Assembly: GCA_019112825.1 (NCBI GenBank)
Contig: DXIP01000023.1
Coordinates: forward strand, 124,001-188,000
DNA length: 64,000 nucleotides
Source of the DNA: Alistipes excrementigallinarum
GTDB taxonomy: Bacteria; Bacteroidota; Bacteroidia; Bacteroidales; Rikenellaceae
Direction: 5' to 3'
Shown here: positions 44,880 through 53,562 of the stretch, in pieces
Numbering within the stretch: the first letter of the stretch is position 1
Layout of the letters: each line of letters opens with the position of its first letter
Position numbers and translations under genes: made by a program
The notes under the pieces: generated by a model
Told to the model about the DNA's origin: nothing
What the model saw: only the letters and a program-made list of their open reading frames with translations
Database searches by the model: none

Positions 44880-45185
44880 CCCGACGGCGCCGCTGCGCCC
44901 TCCGGCCTCTGCCTTCCGCCCTCCGGCCGGCGGAGCGGGCGGCAGGATGCACTCCCTTCGGGGATGCGCTCACTTCGGGGGGGGAGCGGACTGCGGAGTG
45001 CCGGCGCCGGAGCAAGGGCCGGGGCCAAAGGCCGGGGCCAAAGGCCGGAGTCAAAGGCCGGAGCAAGGGCCGGAACAAGACCCGGAGCAGCTGTCCGGGC
45101 TGCTGTCCGAGCGAATGCCTGGGCAACTGCCCGACGCAAAGGGCCGGAACAAAGAGATGGAACCTTTTAGTTTAGTGATTCGTTC
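44880..45185. repeat. Intergenic region with a 13-bp tandem repeat
   Basis: Units begin at 45001, 45014, 45027, 45040, 45053 and 45066, 13 bases apart. The central copies read AAAGGCCGGGGCC and AAAGGCCGGAGTC, and outer copies diverge. A G8 run (44977-44984) lies just upstream. No clear promoter or terminator is seen between mutS2 and murF-alr, so read-through is possible. Confidence 0.8.
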
Positions 45186-47561
45186 ATGAAATACCTTCTT
45201 TCGCAGATTGCCGCCATCGTGGGCGGCAGCCTGTACGGGGCGGACGCCGAGGTCCGCTCGGTGGTGACCGACAGCCGCTCGCTCTCGTGCGAGTTCGGCT
45301 CGGCCCCGATGTTTGTCGCCATGCGCGGCGCCAACCACGATTCGCACGACTTCGTGCGCGAAATGCAGAGCCGGGGGGTGAAGTCCTTTCTGGTAGAACG
45401 CCGCCTGGAGGAGCTCGAGGACAGTGCGTGCGGCTTCGTGGTGGTCGACCACGCCATTGCGGCGCTGCAGCGTCTGGCGGCCTACCACCGCGCGCAGTTC
45501 CACGGGACGGTGGTGGGCATCACCGGCTCGAACGGCAAAACGGTCATCAAGGAGTGGATTGTCGAGGAGCTGCCCGCCGGCGTGAAGTTCTACCGCTCGC
45601 CCAAGAGCTACAACTCGCAGCTGGGCGTGCCCCTCTCGGTATTGATGCTCGAGGGCGACGAGGAGCTGGCGATTTTCGAGGCGGGCATCTCGCGTCCGGG
45701 CGAAATGGCGCGTCTGGAGCGCATCATCCGCCCCGACGTGGTGGTCTTCACCTCGATTGGCGACGCCCACCAGGAGAACTTCCTGAGCCTCGAGCAGAAG
45801 TGCGACGAGAAGATGGTGCTGGCCCGCAGCGCCCGCAAAATCATCTACCACAGCTACTACGAGCCGCTCGGCGCGATGATTGAGGCCCGCTTCCCGGAGC
45901 GCCGGCCGGTCGATGCCGCCCGCTTCCCCGAGGTGGCGGAGAGCGTCGTGGGCAACGCCGCCTCGCGCCGCAACGCCCAGATTGTCGAGGCCTTCTGTGC
46001 CGTGATGGGCTATCCGGCCCCGAGCTTTGCCTCGGCACCCGCGGTGGCCATGCGCCTCGAGGTGAAGGAGGGTATCAACGACTCGGTGCTGGTCAACGAC
46101 GCCTACAACCTCGACCTCAACTCGCTGGCGCTGGCGCTCGACTACCTCCACAACATCGCCCTCTCGCGCCGCAAGACGCTCGTGCTGTCGGACATCCCCC
46201 AGAGCGGCCTGCCCGACGAGGAGCTCTACGCCCGCGTGGCCGGCATGGTCGAGCGGGCCGGCGTGGAGTACTTCATCGGCATCGGCCCGCGGCTGCGCCG
46301 CTTTGCCGGGCTCTTCAACTGCCGGCGCTCCTTCTACGCCTCGACCGACGAGTGCATCGCCCGCATCCCGCGCGAGGCGGTGGCCGGCTGCACGGTGCTG
46401 CTCAAGGGGGCGCGCGACTACCGCTTCGAGAAGCTGGCCCACGCCCTCTCGCGCAAGAGCCATACGACGGTGCTCGAGGTCGACCTCGACGCCATGCGCG
46501 ACAACCTCAACTACTTCCGCTCGAAGCTCTCCTTCGGCACGCGTCTGGTGGCGATGGTCAAGGCGGCCAGCTACGGTACGGGCGACTTCGAGGTGGCGCA
46601 GATGCTCCAGCACGAAGGGGTCGACTATCTGGCCGTCGCCTTTGCCGACGAAGGGGTGCTGCTGCGCGAGCGGGGCATCACGATGCCCGTGGTGGTGCTC
46701 AACGCCGATGCCGACAGCTTCGACGTGATGATTGCCAACCGTCTGGAGCCCGAAATCTACAGTTTCCACTCGCTCGAGGCCTTCGAGGCGGCGGCCGAGC
46801 AGGCCGGCGAGAGCCGCTATCCGATTCACATCAAGCTCGACACGGGGATGCACCGTCTGGGCTTTGTCGAGGAGGAGCTCCCGCACCTTGCCGAGCGGCT
46901 CCGTGCGACGACGCAGGTGCAGGTGGCCACCATCTTCTCGCACCTCAACTGCGCCGACATGCCCGAGGAGGACGAGTACACGCGGGCCCAGATTGCCCGC
47001 TTTGCGCGGATGAGCTCGCAGCTGGCCGAGGCGCTGCCCTACGGCGTCATCCGCCATACGGCCAATTCGGCCGCCATCGAGCGCTTTCCCGAGGCGCAGT
47101 TCGACATGTGCCGGCTGGGCATCGGGCTCTACGGCTTCGGCTGGCGCCACAATCCGGCGCTGCGCCCCGTGGCGACGCTCAAGACCCGCATCGTGCAGCT
47201 CAAGCACCTCCGCGCAGGCGATACGGTGGGCTACGGCCGTGCCGGGAAGCTCGACCGCGATACGGTGACGGCGACCATCCCCGTGGGCTATGCCGACGGT
47301 CTGGACCGCCATTTGAGCTGCGGCCGCTGGTCGATGCGCGTCAAGGGGATGCCGGCCCCCATCGTGGGGCGCATCTGCATGGACAGCTGCATGATTGACG
47401 TGACGGACATCCCCGGCGTTGCGGAGGGCGACGAGGCGGTGATTTTCTCGGCCGAGCCGGGCAACGACCCCGAGACGATGGCCCAGGTACTCGGCACCAT
47501 CTCCTACGAGGTGCTCACCTCCGTGTCGGGCCGCGTCAAGCGCATCTATCTCAAGGAGTAA
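45186..47561 (+). CDS. Bifunctional UDP-MurNAc-tripeptide:D-Ala-D-Ala ligase / alanine racemase (MurF-Alr fusion)
   Basis: A 791-residue fusion typical of Bacteroidota. Residues 1-430 are MurF: N-terminal Rossmann-like domain, then GITGSNGKTVIKEW (ATP loop), followed by SYNSQLGVPLS and EAGISRPGEM. Residues about 435-791 are alanine racemase: TTVLEVDLDAMRDNLNYF, the PLP-lysine motif MVKAASYGTG, KLDTGMHRLGF, and VGYGRAGKLDRD with the catalytic tyrosine. The fusion supplies D-alanine and joins D-Ala-D-Ala to the peptidoglycan precursor in the cytoplasm. The start ATG 45186 follows an AT-rich 25-base stretch. It leads a run with the RsmI-like gene 22 bases downstream. Confidence 0.96.
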   Translation: MKYLLSQIAAIVGGSLYGADAEVRSVVTDSRSLSCEFGSAPMFVAMRGANHDSHDFVREMQSRGVKSFLVERRLEELEDSACGFVVVDHAIAALQRLAAYHRAQFHGTVVGITGSNGKTVIKEWIVEELPAGVKFYRSPKSYNSQLGVPLSVLMLEGDEELAIFEAGISRPGEMARLERIIRPDVVVFTSIGDAHQENFLSLEQKCDEKMVLARSARKIIYHSYYEPLGAMIEARFPERRPVDAARFPEVAESVVGNAASRRNAQIVEAFCAVMGYPAPSFASAPAVAMRLEVKEGINDSVLVNDAYNLDLNSLALALDYLHNIALSRRKTLVLSDIPQSGLPDEELYARVAGMVERAGVEYFIGIGPRLRRFAGLFNCRRSFYASTDECIARIPREAVAGCTVLLKGARDYRFEKLAHALSRKSHTTVLEVDLDAMRDNLNYFRSKLSFGTRLVAMVKAASYGTGDFEVAQMLQHEGVDYLAVAFADEGVLLRERGITMPVVVLNADADSFDVMIANRLEPEIYSFHSLEAFEAAAEQAGESRYPIHIKLDTGMHRLGFVEEELPHLAERLRATTQVQVATIFSHLNCADMPEEDEYTRAQIARFARMSSQLAEALPYGVIRHTANSAAIERFPEAQFDMCRLGIGLYGFGWRHNPALRPVATLKTRIVQLKHLRAGDTVGYGRAGKLDRDTVTATIPVGYADGLDRHLSCGRWSMRVKGMPAPIVGRICMDSCMIDVTDIPGVAEGDEAVIFSAEPGNDPETMAQVLGTISYEVLTSVSGRVKRIYLKE

Positions 47562-47583
47562 CATCATCTAAAAAGGACCGACC

Positions 47584-48312
47584 ATGACATCGCAACCCGT
47601 GCGGAAGGGCACGCTCTATCTGATTCCCTGTCCCATCTCGGACGAAACGGCACCCTGGGAGGTGCTTCCCGCGGCCAACCGGGCCGTGATGGATGCGCTC
47701 GACTACTTCATCGTCGAGAACGTCCGCACGGCGCGGCGCTTCCTCTCGAAGGCAGGCGTCGCCCGCCCCATCGCCGAGCTGGAGTTCCGCGAACTGAACG
47801 AACATACGGCTGCCGGCCGCGAGGTCGAGGAGTTGGTGCGGCCGCTCGAGCAGGGGCGCTCGGCCGGCGTGATTTCCGAGGCGGGCGTGCCGGGCGTGGC
47901 CGACCCCGGGGCGCTGGTGGTCGAGGCGTGCCACCGCCGCGGCATCCGCGTGGTGCCGCTCGTGGGCCCCTCGTCGATTATCCTTGCGGTGATGGCCTCG
48001 GGGCTCAACGGACAGTCGTTCGCCTTTAACGGCTATCTGCCTGTCAAGGCGCCCGAACGGCAGCGCGCCATCCGCGCGCTCGAGCGGCGGGCCCGCACGG
48101 AGCATCAGTCGCAGCTCTTCATCGAGGCGCCCTACCGCAACGTGAAGCTGCTGGAGGAGCTGCTCACGGTCTGCGCCCCGGAGACGCGCCTGACGGTGGC
48201 GGCCGACCTCACGGCGCCGGGCGAGCTGGTCGAGACCCGTACGGTGGGGGAGTGGCGCGCGCATCCGCGTCCCGAGCTGAACCGGCGGCCTGCCATTTTC
48301 ATCCTTGGATAA
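47584..48312 (+). CDS. RsmI-like SAM-dependent methyltransferase (tetrapyrrole methylase family)
   Basis: A 242-residue protein of the tetrapyrrole-methylase fold. It has the RsmI-like opening GTLYLIPCPISDETAPWEVLP, VENVRTARRFL, FRELNEHT, ISEAGVPGVADPGALVV and VGPSSIILAVMASGLNGQSFAFNGYLP, with the IEAPYRNVKLLEELL helix. E. coli RsmI methylates the 2'-OH of C1402 in 16S rRNA. Bacteroidota have this shorter second paralogue besides a canonical RsmI, and its substrate is not established. It lies within the murF-alr to dnaJ gene run. Confidence 0.88.
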   Translation: MTSQPVRKGTLYLIPCPISDETAPWEVLPAANRAVMDALDYFIVENVRTARRFLSKAGVARPIAELEFRELNEHTAAGREVEELVRPLEQGRSAGVISEAGVPGVADPGALVVEACHRRGIRVVPLVGPSSIILAVMASGLNGQSFAFNGYLPVKAPERQRAIRALERRARTEHQSQLFIEAPYRNVKLLEELLTVCAPETRLTVAADLTAPGELVETRTVGEWRAHPRPELNRRPAIFILG

Positions 48313-48348
48313 CGCATTCGGCCGCTTGGTATGCATTTTGTGCCATAG

Positions 48349-49023
48349 ATGTCGGAAAATATGAAAAAACACAGATATATGGAACAGGAAAAAGTTTATA
48401 ACGAGGAGGTTAAGGACCGCGAGGGCTCCAAGGGAGCGAGCGGTGAACCTGCCGGCGAAGAGTCCGCACGTGCCAATATGGCAGACGGCGGTGAGGCCGC
48501 GCATGACACGATGTCAGAGGCGGATGCAGCCGACAAGAAGGCTTCCGACAAGGAGTCGGCCGAGGCCGCGAAGGAGGAGCAGAAGCCCGACCTCGAGGCC
48601 GAAATCGCCGAGTGGCGCGACAAGTACCTGCGTCTGCAGGCCGAATTCGACAACTACCGCAAGCGTACGCTGCGCGAGAAGATGGAGCTGGTGCAGACCG
48701 GCGGCCGCGACGTGCTGCTGGCGCTGCTGCCGGTGCGCGACGACGTGCAGCGCGCCGTCGAGGCGATGGAGAAGAGCGACGACATTGCGGCGCTGCGGGC
48801 GGGCGTCAACCTCATTGCCCAGAAGTTTACCGAGGCGCTGCGTCAGCGCGGCGTGACGGAGATTGAGGCCAAGGGCAACGAATTCGACGCCGATTTGCAC
48901 GAGGCCGTGGCCAAGTTCGCGGCCGGCGAAGAGAACAAGGGTCGCGTCATCGATGTGGTCCAGACGGGTTACATGCTGGGCGACAAGGTGCTGCGATTCG
49001 CTAAAGTTGTTGTAGGAGAGTAG
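48349..49023 (+). CDS. grpE: Nucleotide exchange factor GrpE
   Basis: A 224-residue GrpE that exchanges ADP for ATP on DnaK. The first 90 residues are a disordered, acidic/Ala-rich extension (EPAGEESARANMADGGEAAHD...). The long helix starts EIAEWRDKYLRLQAEFDNYRKRTLREK, followed by the head with GVTEIEAKGNEFDADLHEAVAKF and VIDVVQTGYMLGDKVLRFAKVVV. Alternative in-frame starts exist at 48361 and 48379; I kept the first ATG. dnaJ follows 4 bases after the stop. dnaK is not in the window. Confidence 0.96.
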   Translation: MSENMKKHRYMEQEKVYNEEVKDREGSKGASGEPAGEESARANMADGGEAAHDTMSEADAADKKASDKESAEAAKEEQKPDLEAEIAEWRDKYLRLQAEFDNYRKRTLREKMELVQTGGRDVLLALLPVRDDVQRAVEAMEKSDDIAALRAGVNLIAQKFTEALRQRGVTEIEAKGNEFDADLHEAVAKFAAGEENKGRVIDVVQTGYMLGDKVLRFAKVVVGE

Positions 49024-49027
49024 AACC

Positions 49028-50200
49028 ATGGCAGAGAAAAGGGATTATTACGAGGTCCTGGGCGTTGCCAGGAACGCTAACGCAGACGAAATAAAGAAGG
49101 CCTACCGCAAGGCGGCCATCAAGTACCACCCGGACAAGAACCCCGGCGACAAGGAGGCCGAGGAGAAGTTCAAGGAGGCGGCCGAGGCATACGACGTGCT
49201 CTCGAATCCCGACAAGCGTGCGCGCTACGACCAGTACGGCCATGCCGGCATGAGCGGCGCGGCGGGCGGCGGAGCCGGCGGTTTCGGCGGCTTCAGCGGC
49301 GGCGGCTTCTCGATGGAGGATATCTTCTCGCAGTTCGGCGACATCTTCGGCGGCCACTTCGGCGGCGGAGGGTTCCGCTCGTCGTCGACGGGCGGCGGCC
49401 GGCGCGTGAATCGCGGTTCGGACATCCGTATCAAGGTCAAGCTGACGCTCGAGGAGATTGCCAACGGCGTGACCAAGAAGCTCAAAATCAACAAGACCGT
49501 AGCGTGCGACAAGTGCGGCGGCACGGGTGCCAAGGATGCCAACTCCTATGCAACCTGCTCGAAGTGCGGCGGTACGGGCTATGTGACGCGCGTCGAGAAC
49601 ACCTTCTTCGGCCGCATGCAGACGCAGGGTGTCTGCCCCACGTGCGGCGGTACGGGCAAGGTCATCACGGCCGCGTGCGACCAGTGCAAGGGCGAAGGGA
49701 CGCTGCGCGGTCAGGAGGTGGTCGAAATCAAGATTCCGGCCGGCGTGGGCGAGGGCATGGTCCTCACCGTCTCGGGCAAGGGCAATGCGGCACGCCAGGG
49801 CGGCGTGAACGGCGATTTGCAGGTGCTCATCGAGGAGGAGCCGGACCCCGAACTGACGCGTGACGGCAACGACCTGATTCACAACCTGAACATCACGGTG
49901 ACGACGGCCCTGCTGGGCGGTACGGTCGAAGTGCCGACCGTGGGCGGCCGCGCCAAAATCAAGATTGCGCCGGGAACCCATGCGGGCAAGGTGCTGCGTC
50001 TGGCGGGCAAGGGTCTGCCCGACGTGAACGGCTACGGCCGCGGCGACGAGCTGGTGGTGGTCGACATCACCATCCCCTCGAAGCTCACCTCCGAGGAGAA
50101 GCGCCTGGTCGAGCAGCTGGCCCAGCAGCCTTCGTTCCAGAAGGCCGAATCGGTCAAAAATCAGAATATCTTCGAGCGGATGAAGAGTTTCTTCCGTTAG
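49028..50200 (+). CDS. dnaJ: Molecular chaperone DnaJ
   Basis: A 390-residue type I Hsp40. J domain (residues 1-70) has HPD in KYHPDKNPGDKEAEE. A Gly/Phe-rich region (about 75-130) precedes four CxxCxGxG zinc repeats (CDKCGGTG, CSKCGGTG, CPTCGGTG, CDQCKGEG). The C-terminal substrate domains end in VEQLAQQPSFQKAE. It stimulates DnaK ATPase and delivers clients. It is translationally linked to grpE. Confidence 0.98.
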   Translation: MAEKRDYYEVLGVARNANADEIKKAYRKAAIKYHPDKNPGDKEAEEKFKEAAEAYDVLSNPDKRARYDQYGHAGMSGAAGGGAGGFGGFSGGGFSMEDIFSQFGDIFGGHFGGGGFRSSSTGGGRRVNRGSDIRIKVKLTLEEIANGVTKKLKINKTVACDKCGGTGAKDANSYATCSKCGGTGYVTRVENTFFGRMQTQGVCPTCGGTGKVITAACDQCKGEGTLRGQEVVEIKIPAGVGEGMVLTVSGKGNAARQGGVNGDLQVLIEEEPDPELTRDGNDLIHNLNITVTTALLGGTVEVPTVGGRAKIKIAPGTHAGKVLRLAGKGLPDVNGYGRGDELVVVDITIPSKLTSEEKRLVEQLAQQPSFQKAESVKNQNIFERMKSFFR

Positions 50201-50215
50201 CGGATAATAAATGGC

Positions 50216-50267
50216 GGGAAAAATTCGTACCTTTACCGGGTAAAGGGGCGGATTTTTCCCTTTTTTG
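50216..50267 (+). terminator. Terminator after dnaJ
   Basis: A long hairpin: outer arms GGGAAAAA/TTTTTCCC-like (216-223 with 254-261) with an inner CCTTTAC/GTAAAGG stem (231-237 with 241-247), then T6. The inner left arm contains TACCTTTA (50229-50236), a near-match to a promoter -7 box for the next gene. Confidence 0.75.
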
Positions 50268-50291
50268 TGCAACCACCAAACACTTGAAGCT

Positions 50292-50744
50292 ATGTCCGGT
50301 TTCGGTCCCTACAAGAAGCATCCGAACAAATTCAACTACATACCGCGCTATTACGACCCCGAAAAGGAGGCCCGCGAGCAGCGCCGTGCCGAACTGCTCG
50401 GCAAACGGTCGGAGGACGAGGAGCGCGAGTACCGCCCCGGCCAGCTGATTCGCACGCAGCGCGAGGCACGTGCCGCACGCCGTTCCGAGGAGGAGCGGTC
50501 GGGCCGCCGCCAGATTTGGAAGATGATACTCGGCGTGGTCGTCATGCTGCTCATCATCGTGCTGCTCTTCCCGCGTCTGGCCCGCCTCTTCTTGTGGGTG
50601 CAGGGCTCGGCCCGCGAGCGTCAGGAGCAGGTTGTCGAGCAGCGCCGGCCGGCCAATGAGCTGGACCAGCGCGGTGTGAGCGACGTGGAGTGGCAGGCGC
50701 AGCCCATCACGGTGGTGCCGAACGATTATCAGGGGGAGGAGTAG
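50292..50744 (+). CDS. Small single-pass membrane protein of unknown function
   Basis: A 150-residue protein with one hydrophobic helix (ILGVVVMLLIIVLLFPRLARLFLWV, about residues 76-100). The cytoplasmic N-terminal half is basic and starts MSGFGPYKKHPNKFNYIPRYYDPEKEARE. The C-terminal half is polar, about 45 residues. I do not recognise a named family; the NKFNYxPRYYDPEKE opening is a pattern often seen in conserved Bacteroidota proteins next to mutL. The mutL ATG follows after 4 bases, so both are co-translated. ATG 50292 was chosen because an upstream in-frame ATG (50265) falls in the dnaJ terminator tail. Confidence 0.75.
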   Translation: MSGFGPYKKHPNKFNYIPRYYDPEKEAREQRRAELLGKRSEDEEREYRPGQLIRTQREARAARRSEEERSGRRQIWKMILGVVVMLLIIVLLFPRLARLFLWVQGSARERQEQVVEQRRPANELDQRGVSDVEWQAQPITVVPNDYQGEE

Positions 50745-50748
50745 ACGG

Positions 50749-52821
50749 ATGGCAGACAAAATCAGACTTCTGCCCGAGGTTGTCGCCAACCAGATTGCGG
50801 CCGGCGAGGTGGTCAACCGCCCCGCTTCGGTGGTGAAGGAGATGATGGAGAATGCCATCGATGCCGGAGCCACGGAGGTGAAGGTCAACTTCCGCGACGG
50901 CGGCCGCGACCTGATTCAGATTGTCGACAACGGCTGCGGCATGTCGCCCGTCGATGCCCGCATGGCCTTCGACCGCCATGCGACGAGTAAAATCCGTTCG
51001 GTCGAGGATATCTATGCGCTGCACACCTTCGGATTTCGCGGCGAGGCGCTCGCCTCGATTGCGGCCGTCTCGCAGGTCGAGCTGCGCACGCGCCAGGAGG
51101 GCGACGAGGTGGGTACGCGCACCGAAATCAACGGCGGCGTCTTCGTCTCGCAGGAGCCTGTGGCCTGCCCCGCGGGGTCGCAGTTCTTCGTGCGCAACCT
51201 CTTCTACAACGTGCCGGCGCGGCGCCGCTTCCTGGAGAAGAGCACCACGTCGTCGAACCAAATCAAGGCCGAATTCCAGCGCGTGGCGCTCTGCAATCCG
51301 CAGGTCGCCTTCGAGCTCTACTCCAACGACGCCCCGCTCTACCGGTTGAGGGCGGCGACGCTCGCCACGCGCATTGTCGACGTCATCGGGCGCCACATCA
51401 AGCAGAATCTGCTGGAGGTCTCGGCCGACACCTCAATCGCCTCGGTCGAGGGCTTCATCGGCCAGCCGGATGCCGCCAAAAAGCGCAATACGGAGCAGTT
51501 CCTCTTCGTCAACGGCCGCTACTTCAAGAGCAGCTACCTCTACAGCGCCATCATGAAGGCCTACGAGAAGCTCATCCCCGGCAACTGCGCGCCCTCCTAT
51601 TTCCTCTACCTGACGGTTGACCCGGCGCGCATCGACGTGAACGTCCATCCGCAGAAGACCGAGGTGAAGTTCGCCGACGAGGAGGCCGTATGGCAGATTA
51701 TCAACGCTGCCGTGCGCGAGACGCTCGCCAAGACGGGCGCCGTGCCGATGATGGACTTCGACAGCGACCGTACGGTCGAGATTCCGGTGCTGCGCCGCGG
51801 CGCGCTCTACAGCGAACCCCCCGCGCAGTCGAACCTCGACTACAACCCCTTCCGCGAATCCTACATCGACCCGACGGCTCCCGACCCCAACGAGGAGTTC
51901 ACGGGCTTCGATGTCCCCTATACGGTGCCCGACGCCTCGACGGAGGTGGCCGACAGCGCCGCCTCCTTCGCGCCGCGCGCCGGAGCCCGGCAGCCGGGCG
52001 GTGCCGGCATTCCGGCATTCCGTCCTTCCGATGCCGGCCCGGCTGGGGAGCCGGACGAGGCCGATGCGGCCCCCTGGCGGAGCCTTTCGCCGGGTGCCAC
52101 CGCTTTTGACGCATTCGACGGCGGAGCCTCGGCCGAGGAGTTCGACGACATCGTCTCGCCGAGTGAGCAGGGCACCGCAGGGGAGGAGGAGAGCGAGCTG
52201 GAGTTCGTCTCCTCGTCGTTGGGCGAGCAGCAGCAGCTTCAGCTCGACGGCGGGGCGCCCGCCTTTGCCGGGGCCATTCCGCTGGCGGGCGGATACGCCG
52301 CCGCCTCGTACGGCGGACGGCTGGTGGCAGTCGACCTGCGGCGTGCCCGCGAGCGGGTGCTCTACGAATACTATCTGGCGACGCTGAGCTCGGGTGCGGC
52401 GCCCAGCCAGCAGCTGCTCTTCCCCGAGCATCTGCTCCTCTCGGAGGAGGAGTATGCGCTGCTCGAGGAGCATTCGGTCGAGGTGGCGGCGCTGGGCTTC
52501 GACCTCGACTTCGGGGGCGGCGGCTCCATCGACGTCAAGGGGCTCCCGGCCGAGATTTCGGCCGAAGGGGTCGACATGCTGCTCTACGAGCTGCTGCAGC
52601 AGTTCGACACGCCGGTGGGGGCGGCTGACGCCCGGCGCGAAAAGGTGGCCGCCGTCATGGCCCGCAGCGCAACGCGCGGGGCGAAGGCCTCCTTTGCCCG
52701 GGAGGAGGTGCAGGCGCTGCTCGACCGCCTTGCGGCGTGCGGCAACCCCAGCTTTACCCCCTCGGGCAAGCGCATCATGGCCGAGTTCACGGCCGAAGAT
52801 ATTCGCGCGCGGCTCGGGTGA
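50749..52821 (+). CDS. mutL: DNA mismatch repair protein MutL
   Basis: A 690-residue MutL. The GHKL ATPase domain has motifs NQIAAGEVVNRPASVVKEMMENAIDAGA, DNGCGM, HATSKI and GFRGEALASI. A transducer domain follows to about residue 335 (DPARIDVNVHPQKTEVKFADE). Residues about 350-495 are a low-complexity linker. The dimerisation domain follows, but its nuclease motif DQHAxxE reads DLRRARE (from Asp529), the Ala-Cys-[KR] motif is not evident, and the final CPHGRP-like motif reads TPSGKR. So the endonuclease site of MutL-alpha-like proteins appears lost, leaving an ATPase matchmaker role with MutS. Confidence 0.95.
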   Translation: MADKIRLLPEVVANQIAAGEVVNRPASVVKEMMENAIDAGATEVKVNFRDGGRDLIQIVDNGCGMSPVDARMAFDRHATSKIRSVEDIYALHTFGFRGEALASIAAVSQVELRTRQEGDEVGTRTEINGGVFVSQEPVACPAGSQFFVRNLFYNVPARRRFLEKSTTSSNQIKAEFQRVALCNPQVAFELYSNDAPLYRLRAATLATRIVDVIGRHIKQNLLEVSADTSIASVEGFIGQPDAAKKRNTEQFLFVNGRYFKSSYLYSAIMKAYEKLIPGNCAPSYFLYLTVDPARIDVNVHPQKTEVKFADEEAVWQIINAAVRETLAKTGAVPMMDFDSDRTVEIPVLRRGALYSEPPAQSNLDYNPFRESYIDPTAPDPNEEFTGFDVPYTVPDASTEVADSAASFAPRAGARQPGGAGIPAFRPSDAGPAGEPDEADAAPWRSLSPGATAFDAFDGGASAEEFDDIVSPSEQGTAGEEESELEFVSSSLGEQQQLQLDGGAPAFAGAIPLAGGYAAASYGGRLVAVDLRRARERVLYEYYLATLSSGAAPSQQLLFPEHLLLSEEEYALLEEHSVEVAALGFDLDFGGGGSIDVKGLPAEISAEGVDMLLYELLQQFDTPVGAADARREKVAAVMARSATRGAKASFAREEVQALLDRLAACGNPSFTPSGKRIMAEFTAEDIRARLG

Positions 52822-52838
52822 CTTCGCCGATAATTTGT

Positions 52839-52846
52839 TACCTTTG
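52839..52846 (+). promoter_or_regulatory. Promoter -7 box before the rhomboid operon
   Basis: TACCTTTG begins 18 bases after the mutL stop. The predicted leader is about 70 nt before ATG 52922. Confidence 0.6.
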
Positions 52847-52921
52847 CATGCCGGCCCGGCACGGCGTTGATGCGCTTCCCGAGGCTGGACAACGTTAGAG
52901 AAGTAAAAGAGATTTTCCGTT

Positions 52922-53530
52922 ATGAACCGCACTTTCCAGACACCCCCCGTGGTGCTCAATCTGATAATCATCAACGTGCTGGTCTACATGGCCACGGCGC
53001 TGCTGCCGCTGGGGAAGTGGATTTTCGGCTTCGGCTCGCTCTTCTGGGTGGGCAACCCGCTCTTCCACACCTACCAGTTCGTCACCTACATGTTCCTGCA
53101 TGCCAACTTCGAGCATGTCTTCTTCAACATGTTTGCGCTGTGGATGTTCGGCCGCACACTCGAGTACGAGCTCGGCTCGCGCCGCTTCCTGGTCTACTAC
53201 ATGGTCTGCGGCATCGGCGCGGCGCTCATCCAGATGCTCGCCGCATGGGCCTCGGGCGAATACTACATCCAGCTGGTCGGCGCCTCGGGTGCCGTCATGG
53301 GGCTGCTGCTCGCCTTCGGCGTGATGCATCCCAACGCGATGATTGTGCTGCTCATCCCGCCCATCCCGATGAAGGCCAAGTGGTTCGTCATCATCTACGG
53401 CGTCATCGAGCTCTTCCTGGGCTGGACCGGCTACGGCGGCAACGTGGCCCATTTCGCCCACGTGGGAGGCATGTTGTGGGGATTCCTGCTGCTCCACTAC
53501 TGGAAGCGGCGCGGAAACATCTACTTCTGA
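52922..53530 (+). CDS. Rhomboid family intramembrane serine protease
   Basis: A 202-residue six-helix rhomboid. The helix 2 H-N pattern reads FLHANFEHVFFNMFALWMFG. The nucleophile serine is in GASGAVMGLLLAFG. The base histidine is in AHFAHVGGMLWG. It cuts substrates inside the inner membrane; the substrate is unknown. Bacteroidota often carry two adjacent rhomboid genes, but only one is seen here. The three-copy TTTCTGA repeat just after the stop (53527-53544) is minor. Confidence 0.95.
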   Translation: MNRTFQTPPVVLNLIIINVLVYMATALLPLGKWIFGFGSLFWVGNPLFHTYQFVTYMFLHANFEHVFFNMFALWMFGRTLEYELGSRRFLVYYMVCGIGAALIQMLAAWASGEYYIQLVGASGAVMGLLLAFGVMHPNAMIVLLIPPIPMKAKWFVIIYGVIELFLGWTGYGGNVAHFAHVGGMLWGFLLLHYWKRRGNIYF

Positions 53531-53562
53531 TTTCTGATTTCTGATGTTCAACCCTGCGTAGT

